A stretch of DNA of 15,552 bases from assembly GCA_964589725.1 (NCBI GenBank), contig CAZPUJ010000054.1, forward strand, positions 1-15,552, written 5' to 3'. The notes under the pieces were generated by a model, which saw only the letters and a program-made list of their open reading frames with translations, was not told where the DNA came from and searched no databases. The stretch's first letter is position 1. Each line of letters begins with the position of its first letter. The position numbers and the translations under genes are program-made. The stretch comes from CAYSHJ01 sp964589725 (GTDB lineage Bacteria; Planctomycetota; Planctomycetia; Planctomycetales; Planctomycetaceae). This document shows, one piece after another, positions 7,193 to 15,145 of this stretch.

Positions 7193-7795
7193 ATGTCCTC
7201 GTTGGTTCCGTGGGTTGTCGAAAAGAGTGGCCGCGAAGAGCGGGTCATGGACATTTACAGCCGGCTGCTCAAGGACCGGATCGTCTTTCTGGGGACCAAT
7301 GTCTATGACGAAATGGCCAACGCGGTCGTCGCCCAATTGCTGTACTTGCAGTTCGAAGACAGTAAGGCCGACATCCACATGTACATCAACTCCCCGGGCG
7401 GTTCGATTACGGCGGGCATGGCAATCTATGACACCATGCAATACATCAACTGCAAAGTCGCCACGTACTGCGTCGGCCAAGCCTCCAGTATGGGCGCCGT
7501 GCTGCTGACCGCAGGAGCACCCGGCAAGCGATTCGCCCTGCCGAACGCGCGCATCATGATCCATCAACCGCTTGCCGGCATGCAGGGGACCGCCACCGAG
7601 TTGGAAATTCACGCGAAGGAAGTTCTCCGCGTGAAACAGCGGATGAACGAGATTCTGCGAAAGCACACTGGCAAGACTCTCGACTCCATCGAGAAAGACA
7701 CCGACCGCGACAACTTCATGACGGCCGACGAAGCCAAAGGATATGGCTTGATCGACCAAGTCCTGGAAAAACTGCAGGTGAGAGTAGAGTCGTAA
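7193..7795 (+). CDS. clpP: ATP-dependent Clp protease proteolytic subunit, canonical copy (ClpP2)
   Basis: 200 residues from ATG 7193; the same frame stays open back into clpP1, but homology starts at MSSLVPWVVEKSGREERVMD, the normal ClpP N-terminus whose first residues form the axial gate. The triad is Ser99 in GQASSMGA, His124 in IMIHQPLAG and Asp173 in DTDRDNFMTADEAKGYGLID. INSPGGSI (65-72) is conserved. It lies 55 bases after clpP1, with only a weak AGTGAG as SD, so translation may depend partly on the upstream gene. The two copies clearly differ in sequence, so this is an old duplication and not a recent tandem copy. No clpX follows in the window; the unfoldase must be encoded elsewhere. 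Confidence 0.95.
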   Translation: MSSLVPWVVEKSGREERVMDIYSRLLKDRIVFLGTNVYDEMANAVVAQLLYLQFEDSKADIHMYINSPGGSITAGMAIYDTMQYINCKVATYCVGQASSMGAVLLTAGAPGKRFALPNARIMIHQPLAGMQGTATELEIHAKEVLRVKQRMNEILRKHTGKTLDSIEKDTDRDNFMTADEAKGYGLIDQVLEKLQVRVES

Positions 7796-7851
7796 CTCGA
7801 CTTGTTTCACCGCACGCCGCAGCTTGCGGTCAAGCGATGGAGCCATCACGG

Positions 7852-8499
7852 ATGAGGCTCATTTCTGCAAAGACGATCGTTTGGGCTGCGACAGCCATCG
7901 TGTTGTGCGGTGTGCTCTCCGGGTGCCTTGGCCGGCGAAGCGTGGATTTGCTGGAAGCTCGTTTGCGCGAGCAAGAGGATGAGATCGCTTCGTTGCGTCA
8001 GGAGGTCGATCACTCGCAGTCCGAGTTGATCGCCGCGCGCCGTCTGAACGGCTCCCTGAATCAACAACTGGCTTCGGAGGGCAAGCCAGTTGTCCCAGTC
8101 GCGTTGGCCGAACGGCAATTCCGCGTCACCGGCTTGAAGATCAACTCGCTGCAAACCGGTGGCATTGATCGGGACGGTGTTCCTGGCGACGAGGAATTGA
8201 TCGTCGTCATCACGCCTCACGACAATCATGGCGAAGCTGTCCGCTTGCCGGGGATGGTCGATTGCGTGTTGCTCGACCCCTCGCTGCCTGCGGAGCAGCA
8301 GCAACTGGGCGTGTGGTCCTTCGACGCGCAGCAAACGCACGATGCTTGGCAACAAGTGCTTGTCGGTTCCGGCTATCGCTTCGAACTCCCGTGGCAAACG
8401 CCGCCGACTTCGCGCGAACTGGAGCTCAAAATGGAATTCCGCTCGTCACACGGCGACCGGTTCGAGACCTCCGGCCGAGTGACGATCACGCCGCCGTAA
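7852..8499 (+). CDS. coiled-coil lipoprotein of unknown function
   Basis: 215 residues from ATG 7852, picked because GGAG (7839-7842) lies nine bases upstream; ATG 7837 is in frame but has no SD. A lipoprotein signal is clear: a hydrophobic stretch then LSGC with Cys25 as the lipid-bearing residue. Residues about 32-75 form a predicted coiled coil (LLEARLREQEDEIASLRQEV). The C-terminal part, about 85-215, is a beta-rich domain with VTGLKINSLQTGGIDRDG and PGDEELIVVITPHD, ending SGRVTITPP. I recognise this as like planctomycete hypothetical lipoproteins but know no function. It follows clpP2 by 56 bases on the same strand and may share its transcript. Membrane anchoring is firm; role is unknown. 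Confidence 0.75.
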   Translation: MRLISAKTIVWAATAIVLCGVLSGCLGRRSVDLLEARLREQEDEIASLRQEVDHSQSELIAARRLNGSLNQQLASEGKPVVPVALAERQFRVTGLKINSLQTGGIDRDGVPGDEELIVVITPHDNHGEAVRLPGMVDCVLLDPSLPAEQQQLGVWSFDAQQTHDAWQQVLVGSGYRFELPWQTPPTSRELELKMEFRSSHGDRFETSGRVTITPP

Positions 8500-8647
8500 T
8501 CACGTCCACTGACACCGCGTGGTGGGGAATCATCCGCAGTACCTCCACCCCGAGCTTGCCTCAGGGGCTTGAGGATTTCTGCACTACCGCCCTTTGATGT
8601 TTGGAAACTGAATTTGCGCAGTCCTTGACGGTGCCGTTTCGGTAGGG

Positions 8648-8682
8648 CAAAAACCCGCGAGCCACCGACGCGAGGTCGGTGG
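8648..8682 (-). terminator. possible terminator of smc
   Basis: CCACCGAC (8662-8669) and GTCGGTGG (8675-8682) form a perfect 8-base stem with loop GCGAG. On the minus strand the stem begins 10 bases after the smc stop and is followed, nine bases later, by five T (8652-8648). The gap before the T-run is longer than usual, so it may instead be a REP-like intergenic palindrome. The rest of the 193 bases between the convergent genes shows nothing I can name. Confidence 0.45.
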
Positions 8683-8692
8683 GGAAACACGC

Positions 8693-11600
8693 TTACGCCG
8701 CGTTGCTGCCGGAGGCGGGCGACACTCGGAAATCGCCGTTGTCGCTGACGTCCTCGAAGCGAACGGACATCCGCTTCGACACGCCCAATTGTTCCATGGT
8801 CACGCCGTACAGGATGTCGCCGACCTGCATGGAACGCTTGCTATGCGTGATCATGATGAACTGCGTGGTCTGTTTGAAGTCTTTCACCAAGCCGCTGTAG
8901 CGTTCGACATTCGCTTCGTCGAGCGCCGCGTCCACTTCGTCCAGAATACAGAACGGGCTGGGCTTGCTGCGGAAGATGGCCATCAGCAGAGCCACGGCCG
9001 TCAACGACTTCTCACCGCCACTGAGCAGCGTGATGCTCCGCAGTTCCTTGCCGGGTGGTCTTGCGACGATGTCGATGCCGCAGTCGAGCACATCTTCCGA
9101 ATTTTCCAGAATGACGTCCCCTTCGCCGCCGCCGAACAGCTTGCGAAACAATTGCTGGAAGTGCGTACGAACCGCTTCAAACGTCTCCAGGAAGAGCCGC
9201 CGGCTTTCGCCGTTGACCTTGCGAATGATCTCTTCCAGCGTGGCCTTGGCTTCATCGAGGTCTTGCAGTTGTGAGTGGAGGTGCTGGAAGCGAGCGTCCA
9301 ACTCATCGAGATCCTTCAAACTGTCGGTGTTGACGCTTCCCATGAGCTTCAATTTCCGCCGCAGCCGATTGACGCGCTGTTCCAATTCCGGGCGAATGTC
9401 GAGGAACGACGTACCCGGCGTGACCATCGCGGTGGAACTGTGGGCCGGTGTATGGGCTAGCAATTCGCTAACGTTGGACTCGCCGCCGTTGACGCTGTGC
9501 TCGGCATCGGCCCGGGTTGCAAACCCGACGGTGTCTTCCACGTCGGTGTCGTCGTCCGACTTCTGACTTCTGACCTCTGACCTCTGACCTCTTCCTTCCG
9601 CCTGCCATTTCGCAAACGCGGACGCTCCGGAGACGACGACCTCGTCGAGCGACAGTTGATACTCCTCCTCAATCCGTTCGGCGCAGACCTGCAATTGGTG
9701 ACGAGCATCTCGCGCCACAATTTCGCGAGCGTGCAAGCGGTCGCTCAGATCACGACACTCTTGCCGCACGCGAGTTTCATCTTCGGAAAGTGTCGATTTG
9801 CGCAGCCGCAACTGCTCCTTGTCGGCCAGCACGGACGCGACTTTGGCGGCGAATTGCTCGTCGAGTAATTGTTGCTCCCACAGCTCGGCGTTCGTGTTGA
9901 GCAGTTGCAGATTGATCTGTCGTGACTGCGTGTAGGCCGCGGCGAAACGACGCTCGGCCTCCTCAAGCTGTTCGTCCCGCTGTCGTTGTTCGTCCTGCAT
10001 TCGCGCGCTTGCCGCGCGCAGTCCCTGTAAACGCTCTTCATGTTTCGCCAGTTGCAAGCGGCCTTCGACCTGACACTGTGTGAGTGTCTGAAGTTGTTGA
10101 TCGCGCTGCGTCAATTCGGCCTCGAACGCCGCGGTCGATTCGCGCAAACTGTGGAGATGGTCCTCGAACCAAGCCTGCTCGCGCTGCGCCTGATCCAATT
10201 GCAAGACTAGTTCGGCCGCAAGCGACTCGAACCGTGCCATTTCGGCCAGGATCGCGTCCCGTTCTTTGTGCATCCGCTCGATCTCTTGCCGCTGTGTCGT
10301 GACATCGGATCGCGATTGAGCGATCCGGTCGGCGATTTCTTGTTTATCGGAACTGGCCGACTCGAGTTGCCGCTCGGCGCTCTTGAGCGATTGCGTGACG
10401 TCGGCCAATTGCCGCTCGCCATCAACAATCGTCCGGTCGATGCGCAGCAGATCGTTTTTCAGCCGTCTGAGTTCACTGCGACGAGACAGCAATGCCGCCT
10501 CACTCCGCACCGCGCCGGCGAGTAATGTTCCGTCGTCTTCGAGCAGTTCTCCCTGCAATGTCACGAAACGACAACCTTGACCTTGTCCACGAGCCAGTTC
10601 CAACGCGACGGTCAACGTGCTGACGACCCACGTCGTGCCGAGCAACGCTTCGGCCAATCCCGGCAGTTGACACCGAAGACTGACAAGCTGGTCTGCACGT
10701 TTGATGACACCGACGCCTTGCAGGCGAGCGGGCACGGGCAGTTGAGAGTGATAGGACTGATGGGACAAATAGGACGTATCCGACGAAGAAGCTCTGTCGG
10801 ATTCGTTGGTGTCAACAGTCGCATCAGTCTCATTGGTCCTATCGGTCGTATTCGTCCCATTGGCTGCCATCAATAACTGCCGTCCACTGCCCGTGATTTC
10901 CACAAACCCGACGCGGCCGGACAGCCGGCTCGTTCCGCTGTTAAGGTAGTCGATGATCGGTTGCAGTTCGCGGACGACGATCAATTGCGCGCGGGTGCCG
11001 AGGGCGACTTCCAGGATCGCGGCCTCGTCCAAATCGGCGTCGATCAGGTGGGCCACGCTGCCGAGGACGCTGTTCCATGGCGGATAGTCCGACGTCATTG
11101 CGCGGTTGAGGATTTCCTTGACGCCGATGCCGAGTCCCTCTTGCCGGCGTTCGAGGTCTTCGAGCACGGCTTGTTGCGACAGTTTGGCGCTGCGGTCCTC
11201 GCGCTGCTCGCGAAGTTGTTGTTGAAGTCGCTCTTGATCGGCGGTGAGCTGTTTCTGGCGATCGCGCACCTCGCGGACCCGATCGTCGAGCGTCGCGACC
11301 GCCGCCAGCACGGCGTCGACGGCCGCTTGCCGCCGCAGAAATTCCGACTGGCTGGCGATGATGTCTGCGTCGCATTGGGCGAGCCGTTGCGACGTCGACA
11401 CAACGGCGGACTGCGCCGCTTCACGCTGCGACCGCACGCCGTCGGCTCTTTGCTGCGTGCTGTTGAGCTGCTGCGTCAACTCGGCTTGCTTCTGCCGTTC
11501 GCGATCGAGTTGTGTCTGATCGGCTTTGATCTGCGATGACAGCTCGGCGAGATCGCATTCGGTTTTTGCGAGTTCGTTGCACAGCCGTGGATGTTCGGTT

Positions 11601-12646
11601 TCGTTGTGCGTGAGTTGCTCATCGTGCCGCCGCAATTCGACGATCATCTCGCGCGCGCGAGATTGCATGGTCGCTCGCTGCCGGCGCAAGCGGCCCAGGT
11701 CGGTTTCGAGTTCTCGCTGCCGCGCGTTCAAATGCCGCAAGGTCGCTTCCTGCCGGACGACGCTTTCGCGATTTCCGGCCGCGTGGTGCTCGGCCGTTCG
11801 CAGACGAGTGTCGACTTCGGCGATCTCGCCGTCGAAGACGGCCAGCCGTTGCTCCAAGTCTTGTTGCCGCGTCGTGAGGTCGGTCAATTGAGCCTCACCA
11901 CCGGCGAGTTCTTGTTCGACAGTCGCCAACTGCGCGGAGAAATGACGGTGATCGTCGGCGGCTAGGCCGAGCCACCAATCGCGCAGTTCGACGGACAGCT
12001 CACGATACTTCGCCGCCTTTGACGCTTGCGAGCGGATCGAGTTGAGCTGCGATTCGACTTCGTCGACGATGTCTCGCAGCCGGAGCAAGTTTTGATCGAC
12101 CCGTTCCAGTTTGCGCGTCGCTTCTTCCCTGCGAGCCTTGTATCGCGACACGCCGGCTGCTTCCTCGAAGACCTGCCGTCGTGCGGCTGCGTTCGATTGC
12201 AGGATTTGGTCGACACGGCCTTGTTCGATGATGCTGTACGCCGAAGTGCCGGCGCCGGTGCCCAGGAACAGGTCTTTGATGTCCTTCAGCCGGGCCGGCT
12301 GCTGGTTGATGAGGTATTCCGAATCGCCGTTTTGCCACAACCGGCGGCCGATCTGCACTTCCGCGGCATCCAGCCCCAAGTTGCGAGCGGCATTGTTGAA
12401 CGTCAGCGTCACCTCGGCGAACGCACTCGGTTTGCGGCCGGACGCTCCGTTGAAGATGACGTCCGTCATTTCCTTGCCGCGGAGACTCTTCGGGCTTTGA
12501 TCACCCAGCACCCACTTGATTGCGTCGACGACATTGCTCTTGCCCGATCCGTTCGGCCCGACCACGCAGGTAATGCCAGTCGAGAAGTCGAACCGGGTTC
12601 GATCAGCGAAGCTCTTGAAGCCGAACATTTCGAGCGACTTGAGCAT
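8693..12646 (-). CDS. smc: chromosome segregation ATPase SMC
   Basis: 1317 residues. SMC dimers with ScpA/ScpB entrap and organise chromosomal DNA. Walker A is GPNGSGKS (30-37) after the typical MLKSLEMFGFKSFADRT start. Two long coiled-coil arms flank a hinge at about 500-715. The ABC signature LSGGEKS is at 1208-1214 and Walker B CILDEVDAALDE at about 1233-1244. The head residues needed for ATP engagement all look intact. At about 130 residues longer than Bacillus subtilis SMC, it has two low-complexity inserts made of repeat DNA: 13 tripeptides in the hinge linker (about 596-634) and RGQRSEVRSQKSD with an acidic, Ser/Thr-rich stretch (about 1015-1075) between the C-terminal arm and the head. 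AGGT (12655-12652) lies five bases before the ATG. scpA and scpB are not in the window. Confidence 0.96.
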   Translation of the reverse strand: MLKSLEMFGFKSFADRTRFDFSTGITCVVGPNGSGKSNVVDAIKWVLGDQSPKSLRGKEMTDVIFNGASGRKPSAFAEVTLTFNNAARNLGLDAAEVQIGRRLWQNGDSEYLINQQPARLKDIKDLFLGTGAGTSAYSIIEQGRVDQILQSNAAARRQVFEEAAGVSRYKARREEATRKLERVDQNLLRLRDIVDEVESQLNSIRSQASKAAKYRELSVELRDWWLGLAADDHRHFSAQLATVEQELAGGEAQLTDLTTRQQDLEQRLAVFDGEIAEVDTRLRTAEHHAAGNRESVVRQEATLRHLNARQRELETDLGRLRRQRATMQSRAREMIVELRRHDEQLTHNETEHPRLCNELAKTECDLAELSSQIKADQTQLDRERQKQAELTQQLNSTQQRADGVRSQREAAQSAVVSTSQRLAQCDADIIASQSEFLRRQAAVDAVLAAVATLDDRVREVRDRQKQLTADQERLQQQLREQREDRSAKLSQQAVLEDLERRQEGLGIGVKEILNRAMTSDYPPWNSVLGSVAHLIDADLDEAAILEVALGTRAQLIVVRELQPIIDYLNSGTSRLSGRVGFVEITGSGRQLLMAANGTNTTDRTNETDATVDTNESDRASSSDTSYLSHQSYHSQLPVPARLQGVGVIKRADQLVSLRCQLPGLAEALLGTTWVVSTLTVALELARGQGQGCRFVTLQGELLEDDGTLLAGAVRSEAALLSRRSELRRLKNDLLRIDRTIVDGERQLADVTQSLKSAERQLESASSDKQEIADRIAQSRSDVTTQRQEIERMHKERDAILAEMARFESLAAELVLQLDQAQREQAWFEDHLHSLRESTAAFEAELTQRDQQLQTLTQCQVEGRLQLAKHEERLQGLRAASARMQDEQRQRDEQLEEAERRFAAAYTQSRQINLQLLNTNAELWEQQLLDEQFAAKVASVLADKEQLRLRKSTLSEDETRVRQECRDLSDRLHAREIVARDARHQLQVCAERIEEEYQLSLDEVVVSGASAFAKWQAEGRGQRSEVRSQKSDDDTDVEDTVGFATRADAEHSVNGGESNVSELLAHTPAHSSTAMVTPGTSFLDIRPELEQRVNRLRRKLKLMGSVNTDSLKDLDELDARFQHLHSQLQDLDEAKATLEEIIRKVNGESRRLFLETFEAVRTHFQQLFRKLFGGGEGDVILENSEDVLDCGIDIVARPPGKELRSITLLSGGEKSLTAVALLMAIFRSKPSPFCILDEVDAALDEANVERYSGLVKDFKQTTQFIMITHSKRSMQVGDILYGVTMEQLGVSKRMSVRFEDVSDNGDFRVSPASGSNAA
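9560..9594. repeat. 7-base tandem repeat inside smc
   Basis: Five units on the plus strand: CTTCTGA, CTTCTGA, CCTCTGA, CCTCTGA, CCTCTTC. Read in the smc direction the units are TCAGAGG/TCAGAAG, and because seven is not a multiple of three they encode a non-repeating RGQRSEVRSQKSD. The same heptamer appears at 12703-12716 outside the gene. Confidence 0.85.
10745..10861. repeat. head-to-head 9-base repeats inside the smc hinge
   Basis: On the plus strand, GATAGGACT, GATGGGACA, AATAGGACG and TATCCGACG run from 10750 to 10785. After about 13 bases, seven copies follow in the opposite orientation (10799-10861): GGATTCGTT, GGTGTCAAC, AGTCGCATC, AGTCTCATT, GGTCCTATC, GGTCGTATT, CGTCCCATT. The unit is about RATRGGACN. 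In the smc frame each 9-mer is one tripeptide: NGT, NTT, DRT, NET, DAT, VDT, NES, then after DRA and SSS, DTS, YLS, HQS, YHS. Confidence 0.85.
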
Positions 12647-12657
12647 GGCGGACCTGT

Positions 12658-12779
12658 GGACAGGAGACGGGGAACGGGAAACAGGGGACAGGGGATCGAT
12701 GGCAGAAGTCAGAGGTCTCAGGAGATGATGGCGCGGAGCGGGAACAACTCGAATCTCCCAATGCGGTGGTCTCCTGTCC
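12658..12779. repeat. intergenic repeat element with 7-base arrays and inverted ends
   Basis: Between smc and the FlgI-like gene. Five 7-base units, GGACAGG, AGACGGG, GAACGGG, AAACAGG and GGACAGG, run from 12658 to 12692, followed by CAGAAGT and CAGAGGT (12703-12716). GGACAGGAGA at 12658-12667 returns inverted as TCTCCTGTCC at 12770-12779, bounding about 120 bases. No open frame of note. The left end is three bases from the smc SD. Confidence 0.6.
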
Positions 12780-12787
12780 CGTGACTA

Positions 12788-14836
12788 CTACTTGCGTTTC
12801 CAGAACTCGAACCAGCGGCGCTGATCGGTTTCGGTGGGGAGTTGTTTGCGAGCGTCGGCGAGTGAGGCGTTTCCTTGGGAGTCGGTGTCGGTCAGGTTCT
12901 CGTCCATCGCGGCGTTGGGATTCGGATCGGCGTTCTCCGGCGAGTTGGCTTTCTCGGTCGAGTTGGCGGATTCCAAACTTTCGCTGAAGGACGGTGTTCC
13001 GCTGGCGGCGTCGGCGTCTTTTAAGTTGGGAACAAAGTTCGGAATCGAATTCGCATTGCCGACGCGCACTTTCTTGCCGGCTTCGTCGGAGGTCTGTCGA
13101 ACATATTCGCGGCCGGCTTGCGGCAGAGCGTCGATTTCGATGCGACCGGACAGGTTCGCTTGCTTCGAGGCCTGGATCAGCATTTGAACCACGTCGGGAT
13201 AGCTGCCACCGAACTCGACGACAGTGCGAATGACATCGGCCACGCGCGGCGAGACCTCTTTGCGTTGATCCGGCTGGCCGGCTTGAAAGCGGCTGACCAC
13301 GACAAAGTCTTTGCTCGGCTGAGTAGTCACCATGATGTGGTTGCCGGCGCGGACGACCATCGGCGTTTTGAAGCGCTGCTCGCTGCCGAACAGCACGATC
13401 TCGGCTCGGCGGTGATGTGTGAGATGGACGATCGGCTCGCCGATCGTCGGGAGCACGTGAAGCCCGAACAGCTCACGCGTGGAATTCGGCTCGTTCAGCA
13501 TGGCGCCGCTGACGTACGGGTCGCGTTTGTCGAGTGTCCACAAGGCGCGGAAAGCTCCATAACGGAGTTCGGCGCTGTCGACCGTCTTGCCCGCTTCGTC
13601 CGATTGAGCATTCGTCAGATTCCGCAACAGCAAATGCGTCTCGGGGTCTTCGAGCGTGGCCATCGCGGCCAGGGCATACACGCGGAAGGCTCGTTCCTGA
13701 ATCGCGGCCTCAACCAGAACCTTCAAGCCGTCGGACTGACCGAGATACGCAAGGGCCATCGCCGCATGGAACCTCACCTCCAGATCGGGATGTTTCAATC
13801 CGGTCTTCAGTACAGGGATCGCTTCATTGCCGATCGCCTCCAACTGCAACGCGGATTGTTCGGTGGTGTCCGGGTCCAGTAGCTGCGACTTCAACTTCTC
13901 CATGCGGACATGCCGCGCGACGGGAGTTTCGCGGAAAGCGACGTTGCGAATCACTTGCAGGTATCGCGGATAGTTGTCTTTGTAGCGCGACAGCACCTTC
14001 AGTTCGATTGTCTGATCGGTGAGGGCTTTCGCCAACGGCTCGCGCAGGCCGCTTTCGTTGTACGCGAAGAACCGCTCGCCGATCTTGTGAGCGATGCGAC
14101 GCGACTGCCGCACGCTGCGAAAGTCGCTGCGCAGTTGCACGCGCAGGTCGCGGTCCTTCTTCGACACGCCGCCGCCCGGAATGCGGCCGCGCAGCTTCAC
14201 GCCGGTCGATTCGGATTTTCCCTCGCCCGACGTGACCAGAATCGGCCCTTTGGCCTTGGCCATGATGTGGCCCTTCATCACGCCTTTTCCAGGCACGATG
14301 GCTTGTTCGGAAAGTTCAGTCTCCAGCAGCCAACCGCCATTCAGATTGGTGGTCGTGTCCCCGTCGGGCACACGCACCTCGACGTCGAATGCCTCACCCT
14401 TGCGAACCAACGGCGGCAGGTAAGCCCGCACGATGACCAGTGCGGTGTTCGGCGATCGCAAAATCGACTCGGGGTCTTTGATGTCCCGTTTGCGCATGTC
14501 GTTGACGAGCGCCTCGCGGTAAACCGTCGGCGGCGGATCGCCTCCCGTGCCGTCCAGGCCGACAACCAGACCGACGCCTTCGAGCACCACCATGTTCAAA
14601 CCAACGACCGTCGTGTAGTCGCCAATCAACGGCGTCTTGACTTTCGTCTCGAATTCTCTGTCGAGGCCGGCATCCTTTTGTTTTCCGCTCTGCCTGTCGT
14701 CGCGGTCTTCGTCCTCGTCCTCGTCCTGCTTTTCCGGCGACTGTGATCGCAGCAGCTTGAACTTCTGACAGCCGACGGCCCAGCCGCACAACAGCAGTCC
14801 GAATAGCAAACAAACGCCGAGTCGAAACGCCTTCAT
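12788..14836 (-). CDS. FlgI-like (P-ring) domain lipoprotein with HEAT-type repeats
   Basis: 682 residues. GGGAG lies seven bases before ATG 14836. The N-terminus is a signal peptide ending WAVGC, with Cys23 a likely lipid-bearing residue (the -3 Ala is not the usual Leu). An acidic run (DEDEDEDRDDR, about 38-48) follows. Residues about 70-330 resemble the flagellar P-ring protein FlgI: LEGVGLVVGLDGTGGDP, then SPNTALVIVRAYLPPLVRKG and FDVEVRVPDGDTTTNLNGG. Residues about 335-430 look like HEAT repeats (IGNEAIPVLKTGLKHPDLEV, VRFHAAMALAYLG). A further region to about 590 contains VADVIRTVVEFGGSYPDVVQ. The tail (about 600-665) is Asn/Ser/Pro-rich and probably disordered, and the end is WFEFWKRK. 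FlgI itself is about 365 residues and periplasmic without lipid. No other flagellar gene is nearby, so a P-ring role is not proven. It lies 141 bases upstream of smc on the same strand. Confidence 0.75.
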   Translation of the reverse strand: MKAFRLGVCLLFGLLLCGWAVGCQKFKLLRSQSPEKQDEDEDEDRDDRQSGKQKDAGLDREFETKVKTPLIGDYTTVVGLNMVVLEGVGLVVGLDGTGGDPPPTVYREALVNDMRKRDIKDPESILRSPNTALVIVRAYLPPLVRKGEAFDVEVRVPDGDTTTNLNGGWLLETELSEQAIVPGKGVMKGHIMAKAKGPILVTSGEGKSESTGVKLRGRIPGGGVSKKDRDLRVQLRSDFRSVRQSRRIAHKIGERFFAYNESGLREPLAKALTDQTIELKVLSRYKDNYPRYLQVIRNVAFRETPVARHVRMEKLKSQLLDPDTTEQSALQLEAIGNEAIPVLKTGLKHPDLEVRFHAAMALAYLGQSDGLKVLVEAAIQERAFRVYALAAMATLEDPETHLLLRNLTNAQSDEAGKTVDSAELRYGAFRALWTLDKRDPYVSGAMLNEPNSTRELFGLHVLPTIGEPIVHLTHHRRAEIVLFGSEQRFKTPMVVRAGNHIMVTTQPSKDFVVVSRFQAGQPDQRKEVSPRVADVIRTVVEFGGSYPDVVQMLIQASKQANLSGRIEIDALPQAGREYVRQTSDEAGKKVRVGNANSIPNFVPNLKDADAASGTPSFSESLESANSTEKANSPENADPNPNAAMDENLTDTDSQGNASLADARKQLPTETDQRRWFEFWKRK

Positions 14837-14965
14837 GACGTCGCTCCCGAACGGGATGAAGCCGGAAACAGCGAAGCTCGTTCGCCGCAGGCTGGAGGGA
14901 ATCGAGGCCGGAAAACAGACGGGATGGTGCTCGGCAAGAACGCCGAGCGGATGGATAGGACGGGG

Positions 14966-14994
14966 AAGGTATGCCTGCCTTGGAATACGGTCAA
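14966..14994 (-). promoter_or_regulatory. candidate promoter of the FlgI-like gene
   Basis: On the minus strand TTGACC (14994-14989), a 17-base spacer and TACCTT (14971-14966). The -35 is good, the -10 keeps only the TA and final T. It would give a leader of roughly 120 bases. Confidence 0.35.
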
Positions 14995-15039
14995 GGTGAG
15001 ATACTCGACGCGAAATGAACGCCGAGGGAAACCGTACGC

Positions 15040-15145
15040 GGCCGAGTCTGACACTAACCCGAAGCGTAAGCGAGGGATTGTGTCCTCTGTCCTCGCTTAC
15101 ACTTCGGGGTCGTGTGGGTGTCTCCCAATGGTGTCAGACTTGGCC
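15040..15145. repeat. nested inverted-repeat element (NPKRKRG type)
   Basis: The outer arms are GGCCGAGTCTGACAC (15040-15054) and GTGTCAGACTTGGCC (15131-15145), 14 of 15 matching. The inner arms are CCCGAAGCGTAAGCGAGG (15058-15075) and CCTCGCTTACACTTCGGG (15091-15108), 17 of 18 matching. The left inner arm read in frame gives NPKRKRG, a peptide that recurs in small spurious proteins from planctomycete genomes, so this is probably a member of a dispersed repeat family. Apart from this element and the two candidate promoters, the 430 bases from 14837 to 15269 hold nothing I can support. Confidence 0.75.
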
